Assembly (NCBI RefSeq): GCF_006968745.1
Contig: NZ_CP030118.1
Span: 5,019,943-5,083,942, forward strand
Length of the DNA: 64,000 nt
Source of the DNA: Brasilonema sennae CENA114
GTDB taxonomy: Bacteria > Cyanobacteriota > Cyanobacteriia > Cyanobacteriales > Nostocaceae
Direction: 5' to 3'
Numbering within the stretch: position 1 is the stretch's first letter; each line of letters begins with the position of its first letter. Under the pieces are notes generated by a model. That model did no database searches and was not told where the DNA came from. It was given only the letters and a program-made list of their open reading frames with translations. Below are positions 48,674 to 58,382 of the stretch, piece after piece. The translations under genes and the position numbers were made by a program.

Positions 48674-51094
48674 ATGTCAGAATTACTTCAAGCTGTTTTA
48701 AATAGTGAAGAAAAAAGTGATTTGCGTTCCCTGATCAGTGAGTTACGTCAGCAAGAAAAAAAATACTTGCTGCGGAACGACATACTCAATTTATATGGTG
48801 AATATTGCTCTAAGTACGAAAAACCTGAGCAATTTTACACTGCTTCTCATTTAGCAAAACTTGTTTACTACACTCAAGAAATCATTCAAGAGGAATCAAG
48901 TCTGTGCTTCATCATACGACCAAAGATTGCTAGTCAAGAGGTTTACCGACTGACAGGCGACTTGAGTGTACAGCCGATGACGGTTCAGGAACTGTTGGAT
49001 TTGCGCGATCGCCTAGTAAACCGACATAATCCCAACGAAGGCGACCTCTTGGAATTGGATTTTGGTCCATTTTACGATTACACCCCGGTGATTCGCGATC
49101 CAAAAAATATTGGTAAGGGGGTGCAGTTTCTCAACCGCTACCTATCCAGTAAGCTGTTTGCTGACCCCAAGCAATGGCTAGAAGGCTTGTTTAACTTCTT
49201 GCGCCTACACCAATACAACGGTGTTCAACTGCTTATCAACCAGCGGATTCAGTCACAGCAGCAACTGTCTGATCAAGTCAAAAAAGCCATCTCTTTCGTC
49301 AGCGATCGTCCCAGTGAGGAACCCTACGAAGAATTCCGATTTGAGATGCAAGTGATGGGCTTTGAACCAGGTTGGGGGCATACTGCGCAGCGAGTCCAGG
49401 AAAGCTTGAGTATTCTGGATGAATTGATTGACTCTCCCGATCCCCAGACCTTGGAAGCTTTCATCTCTCGCATCCCGATGATTTTTAGAATCGTCTTGGT
49501 TTCTGCCCACGGTTGGTTTGGGCAAGAGGGAGTTTTGGGACGTCCCGACACTGGGGGTCAAGTGGTTTACGTCCTCGACCAAGCGAAGAACTTGGAAAAG
49601 CAACTGCAAGAAGACGTGATGTTGGCTGGTTTAGAAGGATTGAATGTCAAGCCGAAGGTGATTATTCTCAGCCGCCTTATCCCCAACAGTGATGGCACCC
49701 TTTGTAACCAGCGCCTAGAAAAAGTCCACGATACTGAGAACGCCTGGATTTTGCGAGTGCCTTTGCGGGAATTCAATCCCAACATGACACAAAACTGGAT
49801 TTCGCGGTTTGAATTTTGGCCCTATCTGGAAACCTTTGCTATAGATTCCGAAAAAGAACTGCTGGCAGAGTTTCAGGGTAAACCAGATTTAATTGTTGGT
49901 AACTACACTGATGGGAATTTGGTAGCGTTTTTGCTGTCACGCAGACTGCGTGTCACACAGTGTAACATTGCCCATGCCTTAGAAAAGTCCAAATACTTGT
50001 TCAGTAATTTGTATTGGCAAGATTTGGAGGATAAATATCATTTTTCGTTACAATTCAGCGCTGACTTGTTGGCGATGAATGCTGCCAACTTTATCATCAG
50101 CAGCACTTACCAAGAAATTGTGGGCACGCCGGATAGTGTAGGACAGTACGAGTCACTCAAGTGCTTCACCATGCCGGAACTGTACCACGTTGTTAATGGG
50201 ATTGAACTGTTTAGTCCCAAGTTTAACGTGGTACCGCCTGGAGTGAACGAGAATGCTTATTTCCCATATACTCGTACGCAAGACAGAGTTGAGAGCGATC
50301 GCCTCAGATTAGAAGAAATGCTCTTCACTCTGGAAGACGACTCTCAAATTTTTGGTAGACTTGATGATCCAACCAAGCGTCCGCTTTTCTCAATGGCGCG
50401 TCTTGACCGCATTAAGAACCTCACTGGTTTAGCCGAATGCTTTGGTCAGAATCAACAGTTGCAGGAACAATGTAACCTGATTTTGGTAGCGGGTAAGTTG
50501 CGTGTAGAAGAATCAGGCGACAACGAAGAACGCGATGAGATTGTTAAACTTTACCAAATCATAGAGCAGTACAATCTCTATGGTAAAATTCGCTGGTTGG
50601 GTGTGCGTTTGACCAAATCTGACTCTGGCGAAATCTATCGGGTCATTGCTGATCACCAAGGAATCTTTGTACAACCTGCTTTGTTTGAAGCATTTGGTTT
50701 GACAATTTTAGAATCGATGATTTCGGGATTACCAACTTTTGCGACGCAATTTGGTGGGCCATTAGAAATCATCCAAGATAAGGTAAACGGTTTTTATATC
50801 AACCCAACAAATTTAGAAGAAACAGCCGAAAAACTTCTTGAGTTTGTCCAGAAGTGCGGACAAAATCCCAATTATTGGAATCAAATTTCAAAACAAGCCA
50901 TTGACCGAGTTTATAGCACTTATACATGGAAAATTCACACTTCTAAGTTGCTATCATTAGCACGCATTTATGGTTTTTGGAACTTTATCTCCAAAGAGAA
51001 TCGGGAGGATTTGTTGCGCTACATCGAGGCTTTGTTCTATTTAATTTACAAGCCAAGAGCGCAACAATTATTAGAGCAGCATAAGCATCGTTAA
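48674..51094 (+). CDS. susA: sucrose synthase
   Basis: 806 residues from the ATG at 48674 (MSELLQAVLNSEEKSDLRSL); a TTG at 48623 is an unlikely longer start. The N-terminal regulatory part is followed by two GT-B domains: LVSAHGWFGQEGVLGRPDTG, GGQVVYVLDQAKNLEKQL, and in the second domain FSMARLDRIKNLTGLAECFG, GIFVQPALFEAFGLTILESM. It reversibly makes UDP- or ADP-glucose and fructose from sucrose. In filamentous diazotrophs SusA mainly cleaves sucrose and supports carbon flow to heterocysts and polysaccharide. Length and motifs match Nostocales SusA. Confidence 0.97.
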   Translation: MSELLQAVLNSEEKSDLRSLISELRQQEKKYLLRNDILNLYGEYCSKYEKPEQFYTASHLAKLVYYTQEIIQEESSLCFIIRPKIASQEVYRLTGDLSVQPMTVQELLDLRDRLVNRHNPNEGDLLELDFGPFYDYTPVIRDPKNIGKGVQFLNRYLSSKLFADPKQWLEGLFNFLRLHQYNGVQLLINQRIQSQQQLSDQVKKAISFVSDRPSEEPYEEFRFEMQVMGFEPGWGHTAQRVQESLSILDELIDSPDPQTLEAFISRIPMIFRIVLVSAHGWFGQEGVLGRPDTGGQVVYVLDQAKNLEKQLQEDVMLAGLEGLNVKPKVIILSRLIPNSDGTLCNQRLEKVHDTENAWILRVPLREFNPNMTQNWISRFEFWPYLETFAIDSEKELLAEFQGKPDLIVGNYTDGNLVAFLLSRRLRVTQCNIAHALEKSKYLFSNLYWQDLEDKYHFSLQFSADLLAMNAANFIISSTYQEIVGTPDSVGQYESLKCFTMPELYHVVNGIELFSPKFNVVPPGVNENAYFPYTRTQDRVESDRLRLEEMLFTLEDDSQIFGRLDDPTKRPLFSMARLDRIKNLTGLAECFGQNQQLQEQCNLILVAGKLRVEESGDNEERDEIVKLYQIIEQYNLYGKIRWLGVRLTKSDSGEIYRVIADHQGIFVQPALFEAFGLTILESMISGLPTFATQFGGPLEIIQDKVNGFYINPTNLEETAEKLLEFVQKCGQNPNYWNQISKQAIDRVYSTYTWKIHTSKLLSLARIYGFWNFISKENREDLLRYIEALFYLIYKPRAQQLLEQHKHR

Positions 51095-51100
51095 GGTCTC

Positions 51101-51146
51101 AGTGATTTGTCATTTGTCTTTTCCAAAGGACAAATGACAAATCACT
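51101..51146. terminator. bidirectional terminator after susA
   Basis: Nearly perfect 18-19-bp stem AGTGATTTGTCATTTGTCT (51101-51119) / GGACAAATGACAAATCACT (51128-51146) between convergent genes. The arms resemble ATTTGTC-type repeats common in this genome (for example 52126-52150). Confidence 0.75.
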
Positions 51147-51151
51147 ATTGG

Positions 51152-51934
51152 CTATTTTGTCAATTCATACCAAGTTCTTTGACCAACTATGCCATCCACT
51201 GCTAAATTCCGTTTGTTTTGGAAAGCTTTAACAGCAGCTTCTGTCAAGGCACCAAAAACCCCATCAGATCGAATACTATAACCATTAGACGATAACAACT
51301 GTTGCAAGACTTTTACAGCAACACCCGAGCTACTAAAACGCAAAATTGGCAAAGATTGGCTAGTATCTATTTGAGGAACTATTTGCTTTCTTTGGCCAAT
51401 AACTGTTTTAGCTGAAGATTCTGAAGCTACTTGTAACCCGAAAAAATAAGTAGAAGCAAGCATAATCTTCTGACTTTCTTTGAGCGGACTTTTTTTGAAA
51501 TTTCGGACAGTGTGTTCCCACTCTGCTACGAATTGAGGGATAGCATCAAAGGGCAAAAGTATTTCTGGCTCTGCACATAGATGAAAGCATTGAGTGTTTA
51601 TAATGATATCTTCTGTTGTGTCCTTTGCTGCGACCTGAAAATTCTTTGCTCTAGCTATATTAGGAGAGCCTTTATAACCAATATTGATTTCTACTGGATG
51701 AAGTATACTTTTGTTTTCTATACTTATGATCGACGTAGCAGCTTGAGCAGCCATATCAGGCTGTACAAATTCAGGTGGTGTAATTTGAGCAGCTGACACT
51801 ATCTGAGATAGCTGCCTTTGTGTTAACTTCTCCTTGTTATTGTCTCGCTGAACTAATCGCAGTTCCGGTGCAATGGTCGGAGACAGTTGTCCTGTTGTTA
51901 ACACGCTCGTCATCAGCAGGGCAATATCTGTCAT
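51152..51934 (-). CDS. peptidoglycan-binding domain protein
   Basis: 260 residues. The C-terminal 65 residues are a PG_binding_1 domain (LRFSSSGVAVKVLQQLLSSN, GVFGALTEAAVKAFQNKRNL, GIVGQRTWYEL). The N-terminal 190 residues are polar with no recognised domain and no clear catalytic site; a weak hydrophobic start suggests possible export. It may tether a protein to the wall. A shorter paralogue lies 590 bases upstream on the same strand. Confidence 0.8.
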   Translation of the reverse strand: MTDIALLMTSVLTTGQLSPTIAPELRLVQRDNNKEKLTQRQLSQIVSAAQITPPEFVQPDMAAQAATSIISIENKSILHPVEINIGYKGSPNIARAKNFQVAAKDTTEDIIINTQCFHLCAEPEILLPFDAIPQFVAEWEHTVRNFKKSPLKESQKIMLASTYFFGLQVASESSAKTVIGQRKQIVPQIDTSQSLPILRFSSSGVAVKVLQQLLSSNGYSIRSDGVFGALTEAAVKAFQNKRNLAVDGIVGQRTWYELTK

Positions 51935-52524
51935 TGTATTTCATTTTACTAACACCCATGTTTCCTTTCACAGGGAAAATTGCTGGTGTTCCGGAATAGA
52001 CAGTACTGGAAAATAAAAAAATCTGATAAATTCTTTGAAAAGAATTAGCAAAATATGATTTACCAGTATCTGTTAAGTTGTAATGCATTCAAAATGGACT
52101 GGGGACTTGTGAAGGTTGTCCTTTGTCAAAAGTCATTTGTCATTTGTATTGCTTTGAACAAATGAAAGTCTTGCGATGCTCCGTTCGCCGTTCGCCCAAG
52201 CCGCGTGCGCTCTGCGCTCAGGCGTGGCGTAGCCATAGGAGCCTTCATGGGCGATAAGCCGTAAGTCCTGCGGACAGGCTACGCCAACGCGCAGCGTGCG
52301 CTTTGCGCTCAGGCTTGACGCTACGCGTATCGCAATATGCAAATTATAGGCGCTACAGCTTACTTGTCAAGGTATGTACAAAATACATCAAATGTAGAAT
52401 ACTCATCAAATCTAAAAGTTTTATTCCACAAATCCAGAGAAACTAACTACAAAAAAAATACGAATTATGAGTGCTTAAAAGTTTCACAATCCATAATTAT
52501 ATAGCATATCGACTCAATTTTTGA
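51935..52524. repeat. repeat-rich region between two peptidoglycan-binding genes
   Basis: A dense cluster of GCGT/ACGC palindromes at 52160-52335, including GTGCGCTCTGCGCTCAGGCG, GGACAGGCTACGCC and GTGCGCTTTGCGCTCAGGC (two near-identical units about 100 bases apart), with the relation to 3877 and 43640 noted there. The rest is AT-rich. Confidence 0.65.
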
Positions 52525-52848
52525 CTAACCTGACAATACAGCCCAAGTTCTTGCACCAACGACTCCGTCCGCTTTTAAACCGCGTGAACTCTGGAAAGCT
52601 TTAACAGCAACTTCTGTCAGCGCGCCAAAAACTCCATCAATTTGAACAAAGTAGCCATTAGATATTAAAAGTCGCTGTAAGGTTCTTACAGTGCTTCCTG
52701 TGTTACCAAACCGTAGAGTAGGTAGACCTGAACTAGAGACAGCTTTCATCTTGATAGATTGTGCTAATGGTTGTATCACGTGATGAGATGTAGGTTGTGC
52801 TTTAGGCTGTGACTCAGGCTTTGCTAATGGTTGTTCTTGATTTGCCAT
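52525..52848 (-). CDS. small peptidoglycan-binding domain protein
   Basis: 107 residues: an N-terminal segment rich in Gln, Pro and Lys without a signal peptide, then a PG_binding_1 domain (LRFGNTGSTVRTLQRLLISN, GVFGALTEVAVKAFQSSRGL, GVVGARTWAVLSG). It is a paralogue of the C-terminal domain at 51152. Lack of a signal peptide is odd for a wall-binding protein. Confidence 0.8.
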   Translation of the reverse strand: MANQEQPLAKPESQPKAQPTSHHVIQPLAQSIKMKAVSSSGLPTLRFGNTGSTVRTLQRLLISNGYFVQIDGVFGALTEVAVKAFQSSRGLKADGVVGARTWAVLSG

Positions 52849-53086
52849 ATAAATTAATTTATAAAACTATTTTTCATAAGTTTCAACCGTATCTACAATG
52901 CCAAAGAAATCACTCATTCAGAAGAAGTGGTTTTCGCTTCTGGGTAGTGGGCACCTCGGACCGCAGTCGGCATGAGTTACTCAGTATTGTTCTATGGATA
53001 TTATTCATATTCAGGAACTTTGTTTCCGCATTTTTTTGCTAATTTTAATTGAAAAATATGAGGAAGTGGCGAAAAAAAGAGCGAAG
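52849..53086. other. intergenic region before the antiporter terminator
   Basis: No gene; AT-rich leader of the peptidoglycan-binding gene on the minus strand. A GGGTAGTGGGCACCTCGGACC stretch at 52944-52964 is GC-richer than its surroundings, origin unknown. Confidence 0.3.
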
Positions 53087-53119
53087 CCCCTGACCTATCC
53101 TACTAAGGGTGGCTCAGGG
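53087..53119 (-). terminator. terminator of the calcium antiporter gene
   Basis: On the minus strand CCCCTGAGCCACCCTTAGTA...TCAGGGG forms a 7-bp outer stem (CCCCTGA/TCAGGGG) with further pairing inside, followed by CTTCGCTCTTTTTTT. It lies about 32 bases past the stop. Confidence 0.75.
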
Positions 53120-53150
53120 GATCATCTATAATATTGTAGCTAAGCTATTC

Positions 53151-54242
53151 TCAAGCCATACCATCAACAAACGGAAGGAAGTAGAAAGCAAACCCCAACA
53201 CTGCATACGCAGCTAAGAGTAGTACACCTTCTAACCAATTTGACTTACCGTCGGAACTGATGCTATTAGCAATGAACACCGCTACAACCACAGCTACTAA
53301 TTCAAAAAGATTAAAATTTAAATCCATCGGTTGACCAAGTACCCGCCCTGCTAAAACTAAAAAGGGAGCAACAAACAGGGCAATCTGCATACTTGATCCC
53401 ACCGCCACAGAAACAGAAAGATCCATCTTATCTTTCATTGCCACTGTCACGGCTGTTGCGTGTTCAGCAGCGTTGCCAATAATAGGTACGACGATTACCC
53501 CTGTAAAAAGTGCTGTCAAACCTAACTCTGATGTAGCTACTTCTAAAGAATCAACTAGCAATTCTGATTCCAATGCAACTAAGAGGGTACATACTAATAA
53601 AACCCCAGTCCACAACCAAATATTTGGTTTCTTGAGATGCGTTTCATCTTCGGTTGTTTCTGCCATACCCACATCGTAAAGATAAGTGTGGGTTTTCATC
53701 GAGAATAACAAAGTTAGGGCATAAACGAGAATGAGTACCACAGCAACGGCAAGGGACAGATTTTGCAGGGTTTTTTCCTGTATTGCTTGAGAGTTAAATT
53801 TCATCGCTGTGGGCAGTAGAATCGCAATCACCGCCAAATTCATTGAAGAAGCGTTGACTCGCGCTACAACTGGCTGAAACGTCTGTTCTTTATGGCGCAG
53901 TCCACCCAAAAACATGGAAAGACCCATCACCAGCAGTAAGTTACCGATAATTGATCCCGTGATACTGGCTTTGACGACATTCACAAGTCCGGCGTTTAGG
54001 GCAACTAAGGCAATAATTAATTCTGTGGCGTTACCAAAGGTGGCGTTTAGCAACCCCCCTACTGTTGGACCAACCACGACAGCAACTTCTTCTGTGGCTG
54101 TCCCCATCCAACCTGCTAAGGGCAAAATAGCTAAACCAGCAGTGATGAAAACTGTTAACTCTCCCCACTCTAAGTAATGAGCCGCTATGGAAACCGGAAT
54201 AAACAGTAACAAAACCAAAAATAGAATGTTTTTACCTGACAT
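53151..54242 (-). CDS. cax: Ca2+/H+ antiporter (CAX family)
   Basis: 363 residues with about eleven membrane helices. The two cation-selecting motifs are present: GNATELIIALVALNAG in the first half and GNAAEHATAVTVAMKDKMDL in the second. The acidic loop DVGMAETTEDETHLKK separates the halves. It exports Ca2+ (or moves it into a compartment) in exchange for protons, helping salt and alkaline pH tolerance. A terminator follows. Confidence 0.95.
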   Translation of the reverse strand: MSGKNILFLVLLLFIPVSIAAHYLEWGELTVFITAGLAILPLAGWMGTATEEVAVVVGPTVGGLLNATFGNATELIIALVALNAGLVNVVKASITGSIIGNLLLVMGLSMFLGGLRHKEQTFQPVVARVNASSMNLAVIAILLPTAMKFNSQAIQEKTLQNLSLAVAVVLILVYALTLLFSMKTHTYLYDVGMAETTEDETHLKKPNIWLWTGVLLVCTLLVALESELLVDSLEVATSELGLTALFTGVIVVPIIGNAAEHATAVTVAMKDKMDLSVSVAVGSSMQIALFVAPFLVLAGRVLGQPMDLNFNLFELVAVVVAVFIANSISSDGKSNWLEGVLLLAAYAVLGFAFYFLPFVDGMA

Positions 54243-54815
54243 TTGTCATTTTAAGGTGAAAGTATTAGAAACAGATGTGTAAGCTTAGAACTCCTCCGTC
54301 AGTCCTGAGCAATGAGTTTTCTGTACAACAGAATTCTGAGTTTTGAATATATTACACTACAACACCGACGAGCACTCCCATTGATCAAACTCTAGGATAC
54401 CCCCAGTTCTCTAATTAAGGAGTTCTCAAATTTAACTATTTGCTTTCTCGACAGAGATTTGTAAAATAAGATTGCGATATAAGTACAATTTGAAATGTTT
54501 CGTTGCAAAAGTTTCCAATAAACTTCTGATTTTACACCAAGGATGGGGTTTAATATATTAAAAGACAATTAAATTTTTAACAGTACCAACGACGAAGCCT
54601 GCTAACATGGCTTATGTCAATAGGTTGATTGCATCGGGCAAAAGACTGCTTGATAATGCAGATTACCCCCAACACGAACACCACTACCTCGGAATTTGGT
54701 TTGATATCATAGTTGCTGTTGAAACTAACTGTTGTTGAAATGCCGCTGTAGGAAGGTTTATCAGCATTATCAAAGAAAGCAACTGCAAGGACTGTTTATT
54801 TTTTGGAATAATTTC
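54243..54815. other. divergent intergenic region between cax and the GH57 gene
   Basis: 570 bases, AT-rich with no credible gene. It should contain promoters for both genes. A TGGGGTTTAATATATTAAA stretch at 54545-54562 includes an AT-rich palindrome TTTAATATATTAAA. Confidence 0.4.
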
Positions 54816-57524
54816 ATGACTTCTGCTGCTGAACTACCAGCTAGTGCTGGTTCAAATTTGACGCCACCTGAAAATATCAAAAACACCCAAATGCCCGATC
54901 CCCTGAGACAGGCTACTGGTGTTTACGTCACGGTTCATGGCCATTTTTATCAACCACCACGCGAAAACCCTTATCTAGACGCGATTGAACGCCAATCTGG
55001 TGCAGCGCCTTTCCATGATTGGAACGAACGAATTCACCATGAATGTTATCGCCCCAATGCCTTTGCCAGAGTGTTCAATGAGCGCGGCGAAGTGGTGGGG
55101 ATCGTAAATAATTATGAGTATTTGAGCTTTAATATAGGACCAACGCTGATGTCGTGGCTAGAACGCCACGATGTAGAGGTTTATCAGCGAATTTTGGAAG
55201 CAGACGCTAAAAGTTGCTATCGCCTCAACGGACATGGCAATGCGATCGCGCAAGTATATAACCACATCATCATGCCTCTGGCAAATGAGCGTGATAAATA
55301 CACCCAGATTCGCTGGGGCAAAGAAGACTTCCGCTCCCGCTTTGGACGTGATCCCGAAGGAATGTGGCTGGCAGAGACTGCTGTAGACTACCCCACATTG
55401 AAAGCTTTAGTTGATGAGGGGATTCGCTTTATTGTGCTTGCACCATCACAAGCACAACGTTGTCGTCTTTTGCCCACCCAGGATAATCCCAACCCTGAAT
55501 GGTACGAAGTTGGTGGGAGTCAGATTGATCCCACACGCCCCTATCGTTGCTTTTTGAAAGAGACTGACGAATTAGAAGTAGAGGCAGGATCAGATAACTC
55601 ATCTGTTCAATCGCGCCCCTATATCGATATCTTCTTCTACGATGGTCCGATCTCGCGGGATATGGGCTTTAGTGAGGTTCTGTTCAATTCCAATCATTTA
55701 GCTGGACGCATCGGTTCAGCTGTGCGTGGGGATCATCGTCCTGCACAGTTAATTTCTGTCGCCACAGATGGGGAAACCTTTGGACATCACAAGGCAGGAA
55801 CCGAAAAAACATTAGCCTACGCCTTTAAAAAAGAGTTTCCCCATTGGGGTTGGACAGTCACCAACTTTGCCCACTACCTCAGCTTAAATACTCCCACATG
55901 GGAAGTGGAAATTAAGTCAGTCACAGCATGGAGTTGCGCTCACGGCGTTGATAGATGGCAAGATGATTGTGGTTGCGGTGGTGGCGGTACATGGCACCAA
56001 AAATGGCGTCGCCCCTTACGAGATGCATTGAATTGGCTGCGGGATCAACTGATTTCAGTGTATGAAGAGCATGGCAGACACTTTTTCATTGATCCCTGGC
56101 AGGCACGAGATGAATATATCCAAGTGATAGGCGATCGCTCTCCAGAAAACGTGAGTCGGTTCCTGTTGCGTCACCAAACTCGTAAACTCACAGCCAGTGA
56201 ACAAGTAGACGCCCTGCGCCTATTGGAAATGCAACGTCATGCTTTGCTGATGTTCACCAGTTGTGGGTGGTTTTTTGAAGAACTTTCGCGTCCAGAAGGA
56301 ACGCAAATTCTGCGTTACGCGGCGCGTGCTTTGGAACTCGCAGGGGATGTCTCTGGCGTACAGTTGGAAAAAGGCTTCCTCAAACACCTAAACCAAGCAC
56401 CCAGCAATGTTGATTCGTTCAAACATGGTGGTGAAGTTTATCGCCAGTTGGTGCTAACGGCTCAAGTCGGCTTTAAACAAGTTGCTGCCCAATACGCCAT
56501 AACCTCACTCTTTACCAATCACAAACCTGTAGAGACGCCCCATACAGCGTCTTCACAAAATGGGCAGAATGGTTCGATCAAGCATTCTCATCTACATAAA
56601 AAGCGGGTTTATTGCTACACCGCCAACGAACTCGATTACCAATTGCAACGGATGGGATCATTGACTCTGGCTGTGGGAAATTTGAACCTCGTCTCAGAGA
56701 TTACCTGGGAAAGCGAACATTTAGTTTTTGCTGTTCTGCATCTTGGTGGTTGGGATTTCCATTGTTGCATTCAACCCTTCGAGGGACGATTGGCTTACAC
56801 TGAGTTAAAAGAAAAGCTGTTTGGGGCGCTGCAAGAAGGTAGTGCAGCTCATACAATCTTGGCGATGACGCAGTTCTTTGGTGAAGAGTCTTTCAGCTTG
56901 CGCAATCTTTTTGCAGAAGAACGCCATCGACTCATGCATCTGTTGAGTCAAGAAACTTTGTCACGATTAGACCAACTTTATACCCAAGAGTATCGTGAGA
57001 ATTACGGTGTTTTGATGGCATTCCACCGTGATGAAGTCCAAGCACCGCAAGAGTTGCAGGTAGCAGCAGAAATAGCTTTGGGATATCGATTTTTGATAAC
57101 TTTACGCTCACTTGATCAAGACATTGCTGAACCGCAATCAAGTTGGAATCACATCGTCGAGTTAGAGGCGATCGCCACAGAAGCCAAGCACCTGCATTGT
57201 CATCTAAATATTCGCGAAGGTAAGCAGATATTAGAGCAGTTAATATTGCGTTCTCTGTGGCAATTCTTGCACGATCCCAGCGGGACTTTTGATGCAGATT
57301 TGCAACGGCTAGAACGATTAATTGATGTGGCAAATCAGTTAAATCTTGGTATCTCTCTTGAGCGCTCTCAAGAACTATACTTCAGTTGTTTGCACAGTCA
57401 GATTGTGCCACGCTTTATGGCTAAAACTGCTCAAAGTCAGGATAGCGTTCAGTACCGTCAGTTGTTGAAGCTGGGGCAAAAATTAGGGGTAGAAGTGAGT
57501 ACTTGGTTAACTCAGTTGGGCTAA
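54816..57524 (+). CDS. glycoside hydrolase family 57 protein with DUF3536 domain
   Basis: About 902 residues from the ATG at 54816; the upstream in-frame ATG-like start at 54732 adds 28 residues of doubtful value. Motifs: VTVHGHFYQPPRENPYLDAI, GMWLAETAVDYPTLKALVDE (family catalytic region) and VATDGETFGHHKAGTEKTLA, where the Asp is the expected acid. The C-terminal half fits DUF3536. Substrate is probably an alpha-glucan (glycogen or a storage/export polymer), but the exact reaction is not established for this subgroup. A single-gene unit. Confidence 0.9.
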   Translation: MTSAAELPASAGSNLTPPENIKNTQMPDPLRQATGVYVTVHGHFYQPPRENPYLDAIERQSGAAPFHDWNERIHHECYRPNAFARVFNERGEVVGIVNNYEYLSFNIGPTLMSWLERHDVEVYQRILEADAKSCYRLNGHGNAIAQVYNHIIMPLANERDKYTQIRWGKEDFRSRFGRDPEGMWLAETAVDYPTLKALVDEGIRFIVLAPSQAQRCRLLPTQDNPNPEWYEVGGSQIDPTRPYRCFLKETDELEVEAGSDNSSVQSRPYIDIFFYDGPISRDMGFSEVLFNSNHLAGRIGSAVRGDHRPAQLISVATDGETFGHHKAGTEKTLAYAFKKEFPHWGWTVTNFAHYLSLNTPTWEVEIKSVTAWSCAHGVDRWQDDCGCGGGGTWHQKWRRPLRDALNWLRDQLISVYEEHGRHFFIDPWQARDEYIQVIGDRSPENVSRFLLRHQTRKLTASEQVDALRLLEMQRHALLMFTSCGWFFEELSRPEGTQILRYAARALELAGDVSGVQLEKGFLKHLNQAPSNVDSFKHGGEVYRQLVLTAQVGFKQVAAQYAITSLFTNHKPVETPHTASSQNGQNGSIKHSHLHKKRVYCYTANELDYQLQRMGSLTLAVGNLNLVSEITWESEHLVFAVLHLGGWDFHCCIQPFEGRLAYTELKEKLFGALQEGSAAHTILAMTQFFGEESFSLRNLFAEERHRLMHLLSQETLSRLDQLYTQEYRENYGVLMAFHRDEVQAPQELQVAAEIALGYRFLITLRSLDQDIAEPQSSWNHIVELEAIATEAKHLHCHLNIREGKQILEQLILRSLWQFLHDPSGTFDADLQRLERLIDVANQLNLGISLERSQELYFSCLHSQIVPRFMAKTAQSQDSVQYRQLLKLGQKLGVEVSTWLTQLG

Positions 57525-57540
57525 AACGACACCAAAATTT

Positions 57541-57592
57541 TTCCCTCTCCTTGATAAGGAGAGGGATGCCCGACAGGGCAGGGTGAGGTTTT
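57541..57592. repeat. inverted copy of the CCTCACCCTGCCC repeat
   Basis: Contains CCCTCTCCTTGATAAGGAGAGGG hairpin followed by ATGCCCGACAGGGCAGGGTG; the same unit in the other orientation occurs twice at 59221-59447. Confidence 0.75.
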
Positions 57593-57781
57593 CCCAGAAT
57601 TTTGGGTAATTGATGACTTGTGTGTACACCCCCAGCCTCCAGCGGGAGGTATGAGAAAGTGAAATCAAGTCAAACTCTTTTATTTGAACTATAAGAACTT
57701 AGACTTTGAGAGTTATAAAAAGTGAAAAACAGTCATACAACAGAAGATATATGATTTGATAGAAAATATATTATCAAACAA

Positions 57782-58330
57782 ATGAAACAGGCGTTGATTT
57801 GGCTTTGTGCAGCTACCCTCATTTTTGGTTTAATGAGCTGTGATCGCATTTTTCCCTCTGGTGACTTAGTGCAAAAAGTCAGTGATGGCGATACTATCGC
57901 CGTGAAAGACGCCAAGGGGAGCAAAATCAATGTGCGGTTTGCATGTGTGGATGCACCGGAAATCCCGCACTCTAAGAAAGAAAAGCAAAGTAAAAGTTCT
58001 GTTTTTCTCAACCAATTTGATTGGGGAGCAAAGGCGCAAGAACGAGTGCAGCAACTGGTGAATCAAGGAGGCGATCGCGTCAAACTAAATATTACCGATA
58101 GCGACAGGTACGGACGCAAAGTCGCTGAAATTCGTTTGCCCAATGGGACTTTTATCCAAGAAGTATTAGTACGAGAAGGATTAGCGCTTGTTTACCGTCC
58201 TTATTTAAATAAGTGTCCCAGCAGAAATATCATTGAACAAGCTGAAGTTCAGGCGCAAAATAGTCGGCGAGGAGTCTGGAGTGATGCGAAATTTGTCAAG
58301 CCTTGGGAATACAGGAGTTTATACAAATAA
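57782..58330 (+). CDS. thermonuclease-family (SNase-like) lipoprotein
   Basis: 182 residues. The N-terminus is a lipoprotein signal with MSC at the end of a hydrophobic run. The nuclease core shows VSDGDTIAVKDAKG, VRFACVDAPEIP and DRYGRKVAEIRLPNG, then VREGLALVYRPY, which match staphylococcal nuclease (Asp/Arg/Glu active site). It is likely an extracytoplasmic Ca2+-dependent nuclease. The MOSC gene starts about 50 bases downstream and may be co-transcribed. Confidence 0.9.
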   Translation: MKQALIWLCAATLIFGLMSCDRIFPSGDLVQKVSDGDTIAVKDAKGSKINVRFACVDAPEIPHSKKEKQSKSSVFLNQFDWGAKAQERVQQLVNQGGDRVKLNITDSDRYGRKVAEIRLPNGTFIQEVLVREGLALVYRPYLNKCPSRNIIEQAEVQAQNSRRGVWSDAKFVKPWEYRSLYK

Positions 58331-58382
58331 CATTTAAAATTTGAGTAGCGAGTTTTACAAGCCTCGTGAAAGCAATTTTATT

